This document shows, piece after piece, positions 1 to 6,965 of a DNA stretch of 17,534 nucleotides. Position numbers and translations under genes: made by a program. Numbering within the stretch: position 1 is the first letter of the stretch; every line of letters begins with the position of its first letter. The notes beneath the pieces were generated by a model, which ran no database searches, was not told where the DNA came from, and was given only the letters and a program-made list of their open reading frames with translations. This DNA comes from Pseudomonadota bacterium (GTDB lineage Bacteria > Pseudomonadota > Gammaproteobacteria > Enterobacterales > Enterobacteriaceae), in the NCBI GenBank assembly GCA_023425455.1, contig JAFACP010000210.1:1-17534 (forward strand), written 5' to 3'.

Positions 1-303
1 CGGGCCATTCACCGGCACCCGCGCATTTATGCGCTCGGCGAGCGTCACATAGCCTTCGTACGGCACAATCTGGTAGGCCGTATGGGTAAAGGCCTGGAGT
101 TGTTTTTCGATGGCGGCGATGACTTTAGGATGGCGATGCCCGGTGTTAAGCACGGCGATCCCGGCCGCGAAGTCGATATATTCGTTGCCTTCAATATCCC
201 ACACCGTGGCATTTTCCGCTTTATCGGCATAAAAGTTACACATGACGCCGATGCCGCGTGGCGTCGCCTGTAAACGCCGGTCGTTCAGTTCGTTATTTTT
301 CAC
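1..303 (-). CDS. PuuE/GabT-type 4-aminobutyrate aminotransferase, N-terminal part (cut by window edge)
   Basis: First 101 codons of a class-III PLP-dependent aminotransferase. The family moves the amino group of 4-aminobutyrate (or a related omega-amino acid) to 2-oxoglutarate, giving succinate semialdehyde and glutamate in the cytoplasm. The residues read closely like the start of PuuE and less closely like GabT: an ATPRGIGVMCNFYADKAENA segment, then WDIEGNEYIDFAAGIAVLNT, GHRHPKV and FTHTAYQIVPYE. The catalytic lysine and PLP pocket lie outside the window. The start is GTG at 303, with AGGGGG a few bases before it; no ATG fits the family N-terminus. It lies downstream of rpoH on the same strand, separated by the rpoH terminator, so it probably has its own promoter. 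K-12 has livJ at this place. Family assignment is firm; PuuE versus GabT is not settled from a fragment. Confidence 0.85.
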   Translation of the reverse strand, partial: MKNNELNDRRLQATPRGIGVMCNFYADKAENATVWDIEGNEYIDFAAGIAVLNTGHRHPKVIAAIEKQLQAFTHTAYQIVPYEGYVTLAERINARVPVNGP

Positions 304-383
304 CCTGTCCCCCTGAGAAATTCGCCTGCTTAGCGCATCTGTAAGTGTTTGCCAGAGAGGATGAATTCGCCAGAGCGGGGGAT

Positions 384-419
384 AAAAAAACAAAACCCCC
401 GGACTTTCATCCAGGGGTT
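384..419 (-). terminator. rpoH rho-independent terminator
   Basis: Read on the minus strand, AACCCCTGGA and TCCGGGGGTT form a 10-bp stem (one G-U pair) around a 6-nt loop. It is followed by TTGTTTTTTT. It begins about 20 bases after the rpoH stop codon, so it should end the rpoH transcript before the aminotransferase gene. Confidence 0.88.
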
Positions 420-439
420 CTCGGTGGACTTCGCGGCGA

Positions 440-1297
440 TTACGCTTCGATAGCGGCGCGAAGTTTTTTCATGGCGTTCTTTTCAAGCTGACGCACACGT
501 TCAGCGGAAACGCCGTAGCGGTCGGCCAGCTCCTGCAGCGTGGACTTGTTATCTTCGTCCAGCCAGCGAGCGCGGATAATGTCCTGACTACGCTCATCCA
601 GGCCTTCCATCGCCCAGGTCAGTTTGTTGGCGGCCTGATCTTCCCAGTTATCCTCTTCGATGCCTTCAGCAAAGTTCGAGGATTTGTCCTGCAGATACAG
701 TACCGGCGCCATCGGCTGCCCGTCAGAGGCATCGTCATCGGAAGACATGTCAAAGGTCATGTCCTGCGCAGCCATACGGGATTCCATCTCACGCACGTCT
801 TTGCTGGTTACACCCAGCTCGCGCGCCACCATTTCAACCTCATCCTGATTAAACCAGCCGAGACGCTGCTTGGTTTTACGCAGGTTGAAGAACAGTTTGC
901 GTTGCGCTTTTGTCGTGGCGACTTTCACGATACGCCAGTTACGCAGAACGTACTCGTGAATTTCAGCTTTGATCCAGTGCACGGCGAAGGAGACCAGTCG
1001 CACACCCACTTCCGGGTTAAAGCGACGTACAGCCTTCATCAGACCGATATTGCCTTCCTGAATCAAGTCTGCCTGCGGCAGGCCATAGCCCGCATAATTA
1101 CGAGCAATGTGAACAACAAAGCGCAGGTGAGACAGGATCAGCTTTTTCGCTGCATCCAGATCGCCCTGGTAATGCAGCTTTTCCGCCAGCTCCTTTTCTT
1201 CCTCAGCCGTCAACATCGGCCAGGTGTTTGCAGCCCGGATATAGGATTCCAGGTTACCAACAGGGGCTAAAGCTAAAGTTTGCATTTCTTTGGTCAT
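440..1297 (-). CDS. rpoH: RNA polymerase heat-shock sigma factor RpoH (sigma-32)
   Basis: Alternative sigma factor that directs RNA polymerase to heat-shock promoters (chaperones and proteases). At 285 residues it is one longer than I recall for K-12 and nearly identical to it. Region 2 is seen at about residues 53-125, with [20 protein letters not shown] and the [19 protein letters not shown] stretch. The RpoH box, the FtsH/DnaK-linked control element unique to this sigma class, is QRKLFFNLR at 132-140. The C-terminal region 4 helix-turn-helix is [20 protein letters not shown] near 252-271. The start is preceded by GAGAGGA. The upstream gap carries a sigma-E promoter and a DnaA box, and the gene has its own terminator. 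The identification is certain. Confidence 0.98.
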   Translation of the reverse strand: MTKEMQTLALAPVGNLESYIRAANTWPMLTAEEEKELAEKLHYQGDLDAAKKLILSHLRFVVHIARNYAGYGLPQADLIQEGNIGLMKAVRRFNPEVGVRLVSFAVHWIKAEIHEYVLRNWRIVKVATTKAQRKLFFNLRKTKQRLGWFNQDEVEMVARELGVTSKDVREMESRMAAQDMTFDMSSDDDASDGQPMAPVLYLQDKSSNFAEGIEEDNWEDQAANKLTWAMEGLDERSQDIIRARWLDEDNKSTLQELADRYGVSAERVRQLEKNAMKKLRAAIEA

Positions 1298-1312
1298 TCA
1301 TTCCTCTCAATA
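1051..1312 (-). promoter_or_regulatory. rpoH translational thermosensor region of the mRNA
   Basis: In E. coli the rpoH message folds its ribosome-binding site and early coding sequence (first ~20 codons paired with nucleotides ~110-240) so that translation rises with heat. Here the start region keeps the E. coli-like ATGCAAACTTTAGCTTTAG stretch just inside the gene, and region 2 coding sequence is strongly conserved. The assignment rests on homology; I did not fold the RNA, and the bounds are approximate. Confidence 0.4.
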
Positions 1313-1390
1313 TTTCTTCTGGTCCAGGTTGTCCCCGTCAGGCAACAACCATGCCAAAGCGTTTGAGCAACGAGATTAGCATTCACTCTT

Positions 1391-1421
1391 TTATCAGACA
1401 GTGATTTTATCCACAAGTTCC
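1391..1421 (-). promoter_or_regulatory. sigma-E dependent rpoH promoter (P3-like)
   Basis: On the minus strand, GGAACTT (-35) at 1421-1415 and TCTGATAA (-10) at 1398-1391 are separated by 16 bases. Both match the sigma-E consensus and the known E. coli rpoH P3 promoter. It lies about 95 bases before the rpoH start and would let envelope stress or extreme heat drive rpoH. Confidence 0.85.
1407..1415 (+). promoter_or_regulatory. DnaA box between the rpoH P3 promoter elements
   Basis: TTATCCACA is a perfect 9-mer DnaA box lying in the spacer of the sigma-E promoter. In E. coli DnaA is reported to repress rpoH transcription from P3 and P4 through boxes at this place. Confidence 0.75.
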
Positions 1422-1496
1422 AGGTGCAACGGTGAATAAATTACGCACAAAATGTGACATGAAGATGATAGTGCGGGGGAAGAGGCAACAGGGACT

Positions 1497-1533
1497 CTTT
1501 CCCTGCAGAGCGAACAATTCGGTGCAGGGAAAG
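1497..1533 (-). repeat. 11-bp inverted repeat between ftsX and rpoH
   Basis: CTTTCCCTGCA (1497-1507) and its exact complement TGCAGGGAAAG (1523-1533) flank a 15-base loop just after the ftsX stop. There is no T-run after the stem on either strand, so it is not a standard intrinsic terminator. It could limit read-through from ftsX or stabilise the 3' end. A TATAAT-like hexamer (minus strand, 1539-1534) touches its left arm and may be the -10 of an upstream rpoH promoter, though I found no good -35. Confidence 0.5.
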
Positions 1534-1550
1534 ATTATATCACGCTTTTA

Positions 1551-2606
1551 TTAGTCGGGAGTAAAGTGACGTAAATGTTGTACCGTCGCCAGCCAGGCAG
1601 CGACCCAGCCAATCATCGAGCAGACCAGCAGCAACAGCAGGCACTCATCGAACCCTAAGCCGCTGATATCAAATTTGGTGCCGAAAACCTGCGCCACATC
1701 AGTGACGGCAGACGACAGGCGCATCACCAAAATTTCTGACAAAATCAATGAAAGAAATGCGCCGGAAAAGCCCAGCAATGCGCCACCGTACAGGAACGGG
1801 CGGAGGATAAATCCATCCGTCGCGCCAATCAGTTTTTGCACGTTGATGGTGTCACGTCGGGCAAAGATGCTCAGCCGTACGCTGTTGCCGATGACGAGGA
1901 AGACCGCCGCCACCATCAGCACACCGATCATCGCCGCGACGCGTCCTACCAGCCCGGTCAGCGCCGACAGGCGCGCAAACCAGCTGTCGTCCATCCGTAC
2001 CTCGTCGATTCCGTTGATACGGGTAAGGCGGTCACGCAAGGTGTTCAGCGAATCCGTGCCCTGAAAATCCAGTTTCGGGATCACCACCGCCACGGCCGGC
2101 AGTGGGTTCTCTTCCAGCATATCGAGCGCTCCGCCAAATCCGGACCAGTTACGGAACTCGCCCAGCGCTTCGTCACGCGACAGATAGTTCACTTTCTCCA
2201 CGCCCTGTTCGGCCTGGATCTGTCCCACCACCTGCGCCGCCGCGTTGTCATCGAGCGCTTTATCCAGATACACCGTAATTTGCGGAGAAGGATAATACTG
2301 CGACGCCGCCTGGTTGACGTTCTTGTAGACCATATAACAGACGCTTGGCAGCGTGAGGGAGATAGCAATCACCATCACCGTCAGGAATGTCGCCAGCGGT
2401 TTGCTTTTCAGATCCTGCAGGGCTCCGTGGAAGGCGTAACGCACCTGCTCGTTAAAGACGTTGGTTTTACGCGAATTAGGCCTTGGCGACGCTTTTGCGC
2501 GCTTTGGCGTATTCCGGTTGCCGTCACCACCGCCCTGCGGCTTACGGAAACGGTCAAACCGGTTTCCGAACTGACGAATCTGGTTCATTGCTTCACGCTT
2601 GTTCAC
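1551..2606 (-). CDS. ftsX: cell division protein FtsX
   Basis: Membrane subunit of the FtsEX ABC-type complex. At the divisome it binds FtsA and, through its periplasmic loop, recruits EnvC to switch on the amidases that split septal peptidoglycan. It has 351 residues, one shorter than I recall for K-12. It has a basic cytoplasmic N-terminus, a first membrane segment near 71-94, a periplasmic domain of about 120 residues including [11 protein letters not shown] and [15 protein letters not shown], and three further segments near 219-243, 268-292 and 322-342. The start codon lies inside the end of ftsE (14-bp overlap), implying coupled translation. It is the last gene of ftsYEX. Confidence 0.97.
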   Translation of the reverse strand: MNKREAMNQIRQFGNRFDRFRKPQGGGDGNRNTPKRAKASPRPNSRKTNVFNEQVRYAFHGALQDLKSKPLATFLTVMVIAISLTLPSVCYMVYKNVNQAASQYYPSPQITVYLDKALDDNAAAQVVGQIQAEQGVEKVNYLSRDEALGEFRNWSGFGGALDMLEENPLPAVAVVIPKLDFQGTDSLNTLRDRLTRINGIDEVRMDDSWFARLSALTGLVGRVAAMIGVLMVAAVFLVIGNSVRLSIFARRDTINVQKLIGATDGFILRPFLYGGALLGFSGAFLSLILSEILVMRLSSAVTDVAQVFGTKFDISGLGFDECLLLLLVCSMIGWVAAWLATVQHLRHFTPD

Positions 2607-3264
2607 CGTGGCCTCCGTGCAAATGCCCGTCGCTCAGCGTCAGCATGCGGTACGAACGACGGGAGATAAGCCCAATATCGTGCGTCGCCATCAGGACTGT
2701 CACCCCAACGCGGTTAAACTCCTCAAACAGACGTAAAATCCCTTCGGACAGAGCCTCATCCAGGTTACCGGTTGGTTCATCCGCCAGCAGTACGGCAGGT
2801 TTGTTCACCACCGCGCGGGCAATTCCCACACGCTGCTGTTCCCCGCCGGAGAGCTGGATCGGGAAGCTTTTCGCTTTGTCCAGCAGGCCCACTTTGTCCA
2901 GCGCCGCGGAGACGCGACGACGAATATCGTCATAGCTGGCACCGGCAATGATCAGCGGGATCGCCACGTTATCGAACACCGTGCGATCCATCAGCAGGTG
3001 GTGATCCTGGAAAATCATGCCGATCTGGCGACGCAGGAACGGCACTTCGCGATTCTTCAGACGGCTAATATCGTGGCCGCTGAACCAGATTTTCCCGGCG
3101 CTTGGCCGTTCGATCCCACAGATAAGCTTGAGCAAGGTACTTTTCCCCGCGCCGGAATGGCCCGTCAGGAATGCCATCTCGCCTGGCTGCAGGTGGAATG
3201 TCACTCCCTGCAGCGCTTGTCTCCCGCCGAGATAGGCCTTGCTGACGTGTTCAAAGCGAATCAT
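2593..3264 (-). CDS. ftsE: cell division ATP-binding protein FtsE
   Basis: ABC-type ATPase partner of FtsX; ATP hydrolysis drives the conformational change that activates EnvC at the septum. It has 223 residues. Walker A is GHSGAGKS at 35-42, a Q-loop lies in MIFQDHHLL, the signature is LSGGEQQR near 139-146, Walker B is VLLADEP followed by the D-loop GNLDE, and the H-loop is ATHD. The ATG is preceded by GAGAGGAT, placed within the last bases of ftsY (gap of 2 bases). It therefore sits between ftsY and ftsX in a compact operon. Confidence 0.98.
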   Translation of the reverse strand: MIRFEHVSKAYLGGRQALQGVTFHLQPGEMAFLTGHSGAGKSTLLKLICGIERPSAGKIWFSGHDISRLKNREVPFLRRQIGMIFQDHHLLMDRTVFDNVAIPLIIAGASYDDIRRRVSAALDKVGLLDKAKSFPIQLSGGEQQRVGIARAVVNKPAVLLADEPTGNLDEALSEGILRLFEEFNRVGVTVLMATHDIGLISRRSYRMLTLSDGHLHGGHGEQA

Positions 3265-3266
3265 TG

Positions 3267-4733
3267 TTAATCCTCTCGGGCAAATAGTGCCTCAATAAAG
3301 TCGTCCGCTTTAAACGGACGTAAATCCTCAATACGCTCGCCCACACCGATGTAACGGATAGGGATCCCGAACTGATCGGCCACGGAGAAGATCACCCCAC
3401 CCTTGGCTGTACCGTCCAGTTTGGTCAGCGTAATTCCTGTCAGTCCTACCGCTTCATGGAACAATTTCGCCTGGCTAATGGCGTTCTGTCCGGTGCTGGC
3501 ATCGATGGTCAACATCACTTCATGCGGAGCATCTTCATCCAGCTTTTTCATCACCCGAACAATCTTCTTCAGCTCTTCCATCAGGTGCGATTTGTTCTGC
3601 AAACGCCCGGCGGTATCAGCAATCAGAACATCCACGTCACGCGCCTTTGCCGCCTGAATGGCGTCAAAGATGACGGAGGCGGAATCCGCACCGGTATGCT
3701 GCGCAATCACCGGAATATTATTGCGCTGACCCCAGACCTGCAGCTGCTCGACCGCCGCAGCACGGAAGGTATCGCCCGCTGCCAGCATCACCGACTTGCC
3801 CTGCGCTTCAAACTGGCGCGCCAGCTTGCCGATGGTCGTGGTTTTACCCACGCCGTTCACGCCAACCATCAGAATAACAAATGGCGTTTTGCCTTCAATA
3901 TTAAGCGGTTCATCAACTTTTGCGAGAATATCGCCCATCTCGTCTTTCAGCAGGCCGTACAACGCTTCAGCGTCGCGCAGCTGTTTGCGGCTGGCGCCTT
4001 CCGTCAGACTGGTGATGATCTTGCGCGTGGTTTCCACACCCACGTCGGCGATCAGCAGCTGCTCTTCCAGCTCTTCGAACAGATCGTCGTCGATCTTTTT
4101 GCCGCGGAACAGACTGATAAATCCGGAACCGAGGTTTTCTTTGGTTTTCAGCAGGCTGCGCTTCAGTCGCGCGAAGAACCCCTCTTTCGTTGGTTTTTCC
4201 TGCTCCTGAATGATCGGCCCTTCGCCCTGCTCTTCCAGCGGCTCAACGGTCACGGCCTCTTCGGCGACGACGGCTGCCAGCGCTTGCGCCTCCAGCTCTT
4301 CATCGGTCAGCTCAGGTTCGTTTTCCGCCTCTTCTTCCACCGCCGCGACAATGTCCACGGGTTCGGCTTCGGCCTGCCACTCTTCGGCAGACACCTCTGC
4401 CACGTTGACCTCTTCCGGCAGCGGCAGCGCTTCATGTTCAATCACCTGCGGAATTTCGCCAGCCCCGACGCGCTCATCAGCCATCACGGGCTCGGATTTG
4501 TCGCTCTGCTGAACCTGCTCAGTAACGTCAACCACCTCTTCAGCAAAGGCCTCTGTTTCCTCTTTGCTGTGCGCAGGCTCTTCCGCGTCGACTATCGCAG
4601 CAGTTTCAACCGCTGTTTCAGGCTGCGATGGCGCCTCAACGGCTTGCTGTTCTTCGATTTTCTGTTCTGTTTCTTGCTCTTTTTCACCGAAGCCCAGCCA
4701 GGAAAAGAAGCCACGTTTTTTTTGTTTTGCCAT
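3267..4733 (-). CDS. ftsY: signal recognition particle receptor FtsY
   Basis: SRP receptor GTPase that docks Ffh-nascent chain complexes at the inner membrane and hands them to SecYEG. It has 488 residues (497 in K-12 as I recall), the difference falling in the variable acidic A domain. The N-terminus MAKQKKRGFFSWLGFG is a basic amphipathic lipid-binding helix, then residues ~17-170 are very rich in Glu, Ala and Val. The NG domain follows. G1 is GVNGVGKTTT from residue 291, DTAGR is at 373-377, and TKLDGTAKGG starts at 437. First gene of ftsYEX, divergent from rsmD across a 127-bp gap. Confidence 0.97.
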   Translation of the reverse strand: MAKQKKRGFFSWLGFGEKEQETEQKIEEQQAVEAPSQPETAVETAAIVDAEEPAHSKEETEAFAEEVVDVTEQVQQSDKSEPVMADERVGAGEIPQVIEHEALPLPEEVNVAEVSAEEWQAEAEPVDIVAAVEEEAENEPELTDEELEAQALAAVVAEEAVTVEPLEEQGEGPIIQEQEKPTKEGFFARLKRSLLKTKENLGSGFISLFRGKKIDDDLFEELEEQLLIADVGVETTRKIITSLTEGASRKQLRDAEALYGLLKDEMGDILAKVDEPLNIEGKTPFVILMVGVNGVGKTTTIGKLARQFEAQGKSVMLAAGDTFRAAAVEQLQVWGQRNNIPVIAQHTGADSASVIFDAIQAAKARDVDVLIADTAGRLQNKSHLMEELKKIVRVMKKLDEDAPHEVMLTIDASTGQNAISQAKLFHEAVGLTGITLTKLDGTAKGGVIFSVADQFGIPIRYIGVGERIEDLRPFKADDFIEALFARED

Positions 4734-4860
4734 CTGCGACTACACTCCTCGCGGCGCTATATACATGGAAGCTAAAAAAATGATGAAATAGTCTAACACT
4801 TTACTTAATTGACATCACCGCCCGCAATCGCAGGCCAATTGTTAACAGAGCTTTCCTGAA

Positions 4861-5463
4861 ATGAAGAAACCCAACCGTGCCTCAGCCGGTCAGATTCGTA
4901 TTATCGGCGGTCAGTGGCGAGGCCGGAAATTACCGGTGCCGGACAGCCCCGGCCTGCGCCCCACCACCGACCGTGTGCGAGAAACCCTCTTTAACTGGCT
5001 CGCGCCGTCGATGGTGGACGCTCGCTGTCTTGACTGCTTCGCCGGCAGCGGCGCCTTAGGGCTGGAGGCGCTGTCGCGCTATGCGGCCAGCGCAACGCTG
5101 CTGGAAATGGAGCACAGCGTTGCCCGGACGTTGCAGCAAAACCTGGCCACCCTGAAGGCCGCCAACGCCAAAGTGGTCAACACCAACACGCTCACTTTTC
5201 TTGCGCAGCCGGGTACGCCACATGATGTGGTCTTTGTTGATCCGCCGTTCCGTAAAGGTCTGCTGGAGGAGACGTTATCCCTGCTGGAGCAGAATGGCTG
5301 GCTGGCAGATGACGCGCTGATTTACGTTGAAAGCGAAGTCGAAAAGGGTTTGCCGCCGGTGCCGGTTCACTGGGATCTGCACCGTGAGAAAGTAGCCGGT
5401 CAGGTCGCTTATCGTTTGTATCATCGTCAGGCTCAAGGAGAATCCGATGCCGGTACTGATTAA
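4861..5463 (+). CDS. rsmD: 16S rRNA (guanine(966)-N2)-methyltransferase RsmD
   Basis: SAM-dependent enzyme that methylates G966 of 16S rRNA on the assembled 30S particle. It has 200 residues (198 in K-12 as I recall). An N-terminal RIIGGQWRGRKLPVP segment is followed by RPTTDRVRETLFNWL. The SAM-binding motif is CFAGSGALGLEALSR (residues 59-73) and the catalytic DPPF is at 128-131, replacing the NPPY of N6-adenine enzymes. Its last 17 bases overlap the start of yhhL, so the two are translated together. It is divergent from ftsY. Confidence 0.96.
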   Translation: MKKPNRASAGQIRIIGGQWRGRKLPVPDSPGLRPTTDRVRETLFNWLAPSMVDARCLDCFAGSGALGLEALSRYAASATLLEMEHSVARTLQQNLATLKAANAKVVNTNTLTFLAQPGTPHDVVFVDPPFRKGLLEETLSLLEQNGWLADDALIYVESEVEKGLPPVPVHWDLHREKVAGQVAYRLYHRQAQGESDAGTD

Positions 5464-5728
5464 TCTGGGACGTTTGCTGATGCTGGGGGTTTGGGCATTT
5501 CTGCTGCTGAACCTGGTTCACCCCTTCCCGCGGCCGATGAATATTTTCGTCAACGTTGCGTTTATTTTTACCAGCTTCATGCATGCCCTGCAGATGGTGA
5601 TGCTAAAAAACGGTCTGCCTAAAGATGGCCCGCAAATGACCGGCTGGCAGCAGCTCCGGGTGTTTATTTTCGGCGTGTTTGAACTGCTGGTGTGGATGAA
5701 AAAATTTAAAGCACAGGCAAAAAAGTAA
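5447..5728 (+). CDS. yhhL: YhhL, small DUF1145 inner-membrane protein
   Basis: Small membrane protein of unknown function, 93 residues (89 in K-12 as I recall). Two hydrophobic segments are seen: LLMLGVWAFLLLNLV near 8-24 and IFVNVAFIFTSFMHALQMVM near 32-53, with a third weaker one, VFIFGVFELLVW, near 75-86. The C-terminus is basic (KKFKAQAKK). The ATG is preceded by AAGGAG and lies inside rsmD. I can give no biochemical role; the rsmD-yhhL arrangement is the same as in E. coli. Confidence 0.9.
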   Translation: MPVLINLGRLLMLGVWAFLLLNLVHPFPRPMNIFVNVAFIFTSFMHALQMVMLKNGLPKDGPQMTGWQQLRVFIFGVFELLVWMKKFKAQAKK

Positions 5729-5740
5729 CCTGCCTGCCGT

Positions 5741-5768
5741 CGCCCGGTCAGCACCACGCGACCGGGCG
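5741..5768. terminator. bidirectional hairpin between yhhL and yhhM
   Basis: CGCCCGGTC (5741-5749) and GACCGGGCG (5760-5768) form a perfect 9-bp GC-rich stem with a 10-base loop. It lies between the convergent stops of yhhL and yhhM. The following T-run is poor on the plus strand (TTCATTT); on the minus strand a T-rich stretch comes about 15 bases later. It probably serves both genes, but is not an ideal terminator. Confidence 0.6.
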
Positions 5769-5773
5769 TTCAT

Positions 5774-6133
5774 TTACGGCTCAGGTGTAAATGCTTCAAA
5801 GCGCGAGCCTTTATAGCTCAGCGTCCCTGCTTCGCCCACCGTCAGCTGATGATACTGCGACGCCTCCAGGCGAAACGTCATCTCCAGCCCGCCGTTTTGC
5901 GGCCTGAAGCTGGCTTCATAGCGCATCAGAGAACCGGCAGGCGCCACCTGTTGCTGCCGTGAACGACGGTCGTTCAGCACCTTTTCACGTTTATGACTTA
6001 CCACCACCCGTTTTTGCAAAAGCGGTGCCGCGTCGTTCACGGCCTTTTCCCGGCGCTGCTGCACAAAACGAAATGATGCGGCAATCACGATAATCGCTAC
6101 CACAACAATGAAAAAAAGCGGCATCTTACTCAC
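5774..6133 (-). CDS. yhhM: YhhM, DUF2500 membrane-anchored protein
   Basis: Protein of unknown function, 119 residues, same length as the K-12 protein as I recall it. A single N-terminal membrane segment, PLFFIVVVAIIVIAASF (residues ~5-21), is followed by a basic stretch and a soluble domain ending in TVGEAGTLSYKGSRFEAF, a beta-rich tail typical of DUF2500. The start is GTG at 6133, with GGA about 10 bases before; the in-frame ATG three codons later has no clear ribosome-binding site and would give a shorter product. Convergent with yhhL and divergent from yhhN. Confidence 0.9.
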   Translation of the reverse strand: MSKMPLFFIVVVAIIVIAASFRFVQQRREKAVNDAAPLLQKRVVVSHKREKVLNDRRSRQQQVAPAGSLMRYEASFRPQNGGLEMTFRLEASQYHQLTVGEAGTLSYKGSRFEAFTPEP

Positions 6134-6262
6134 TGGGCTATTCCATCAGATTAGGCGGAATTCAGGATACCTTGCTTTCCACGGCATTGCCAAACGCCGT
6201 CCGGCATCACTACACTGGATCAGAAACTGAATATTCAGCCGTAACAGATACAGGGAGTTCAT

Positions 6263-6889
6263 ATGCTTTGGTCATTTATCGCTGTCTGTTTTTCCGCATG
6301 GCTCTATGTCGATGCGTCCTACCGTGGCCCTGCCTGGCAGCGCTGGTTGTTTAAACCCGTCACGCTGCTGCTGTTACTGCTGCTGGCCTGGCAGGCACCG
6401 ATGTTCAACGCGGTCAGTTACCTGGTTCTGGCGGGACTCTGCGCCTCGCTCATGGGTGACGCGCTGACCCTGCTGCCGCGTCAGCGTCTGCTGTATGCCA
6501 TCGGCGCATTTTTCCTCTCGCATCTGCTGTACACCATCTACTTCGCCAGCCAGATGACGCTGTCGTTTTTCTGGCCGCTACCGCTGGTGCTGCTGGTCAT
6601 TGGCGCACTGTGGATAGCGGTGATCTGGACACGTCTGGAGGAGATGCGCCTGCCGATTTGTACCTTTATTGCCATGACGCTGGTGATGGTGTGGCTGGCA
6701 GGCGAGCTGTGGTTCTTCCGCCCGACGTCGCCGGCGATGTCCGCATTCTTTGGCGCCGCCCTGCTGCTTATCAGCAATATCGTCTGGCTGGGTAGCCATT
6801 ATCGTGGACGTTTCCGTGCCGATAACGCCATTGCGGCCGCCTGTTACTTTGCCGGGCACTTCCTGATCGTGCGCTCGCTGTATATCTAA
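6263..6889 (+). CDS. yhhN: YhhN, TMEM86/lysoplasmalogenase-family membrane protein
   Basis: Integral membrane protein, 208 residues, same length as K-12 YhhN as I recall it. It belongs to the YhhN/TMEM86 family, whose animal members hydrolyse lysoplasmalogen; enterobacteria make no plasmalogens, so the substrate here is unknown. About eight hydrophobic segments alternate with short loops, for instance [35 protein letters not shown] and [16 protein letters not shown]. Family-conserved acidic residues are visible in GDALTLL and AGELWFF. The ATG follows GGGAG by five bases; an alternative upstream reading frame has no support. It ends just before the zntA promoter. Confidence 0.92.
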   Translation: MLWSFIAVCFSAWLYVDASYRGPAWQRWLFKPVTLLLLLLLAWQAPMFNAVSYLVLAGLCASLMGDALTLLPRQRLLYAIGAFFLSHLLYTIYFASQMTLSFFWPLPLVLLVIGALWIAVIWTRLEEMRLPICTFIAMTLVMVWLAGELWFFRPTSPAMSAFFGAALLLISNIVWLGSHYRGRFRADNAIAAACYFAGHFLIVRSLYI

Positions 6890-6896
6890 ATAGCGC

Positions 6897-6928
6897 TTGA
6901 CTCTGGAGTCGACTCCAGAGTGTATGCT
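6897..6928 (+). promoter_or_regulatory. ZntR-controlled zntA promoter with 20-bp spacer
   Basis: TTGACT (-35, 6897-6902) and TATGCT (-10, 6923-6928) are separated by 20 bases instead of 17. Between and over them lies a perfect 22-bp palindrome (6900-6921) with half-site ACTCTGGAGTC. A stretched spacer with a centred dyad is the hallmark of MerR-family activators. In E. coli ZntR untwists this promoter when loaded with zinc. The arrangement matches the K-12 zntA promoter closely. Confidence 0.95.
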
Positions 6929-6965
6929 GCGGTTAATGAGAAGATTATCATTACCGGAGACTGCC

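Noticed and set aside
1424..1455. CRP-like site upstream of the rpoH sigma-E promoter
   Set aside because: TTTTGTGCGTAATTTATTC has one fair half-site, but the second half is out of phase with the TGTGA-N6-TCACA consensus. E. coli P5 is cAMP-linked, so it may deserve scoring, but I cannot support it by eye.
1836..2669. 277-codon plus-strand frame opposite ftsX and ftsE
   Set aside because: Composition (Arg, His, Gln rich) is that of an antisense shadow of a GC-rich gene; ftsX and ftsE are well supported.
3456..4775. 439-codon open frame on the plus strand opposite ftsY
   Set aside because: Its sequence is low-complexity (rich in Phe, His, Arg, Leu) and mirrors the acidic repeat of FtsY. No recognisable domain is present, and FtsY is certain on the other strand.
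4809..4842. TTGACA as -35 of an rsmD promoter
   Set aside because: The -35 is perfect, but no acceptable -10 lies 16-18 bases downstream.
6897..6965. Longer zntA reading frame starting at a TTG
   Set aside because: The extra codons are the zntA promoter and the ZntR palindrome; the conserved N-terminus begins at ATG 6966.
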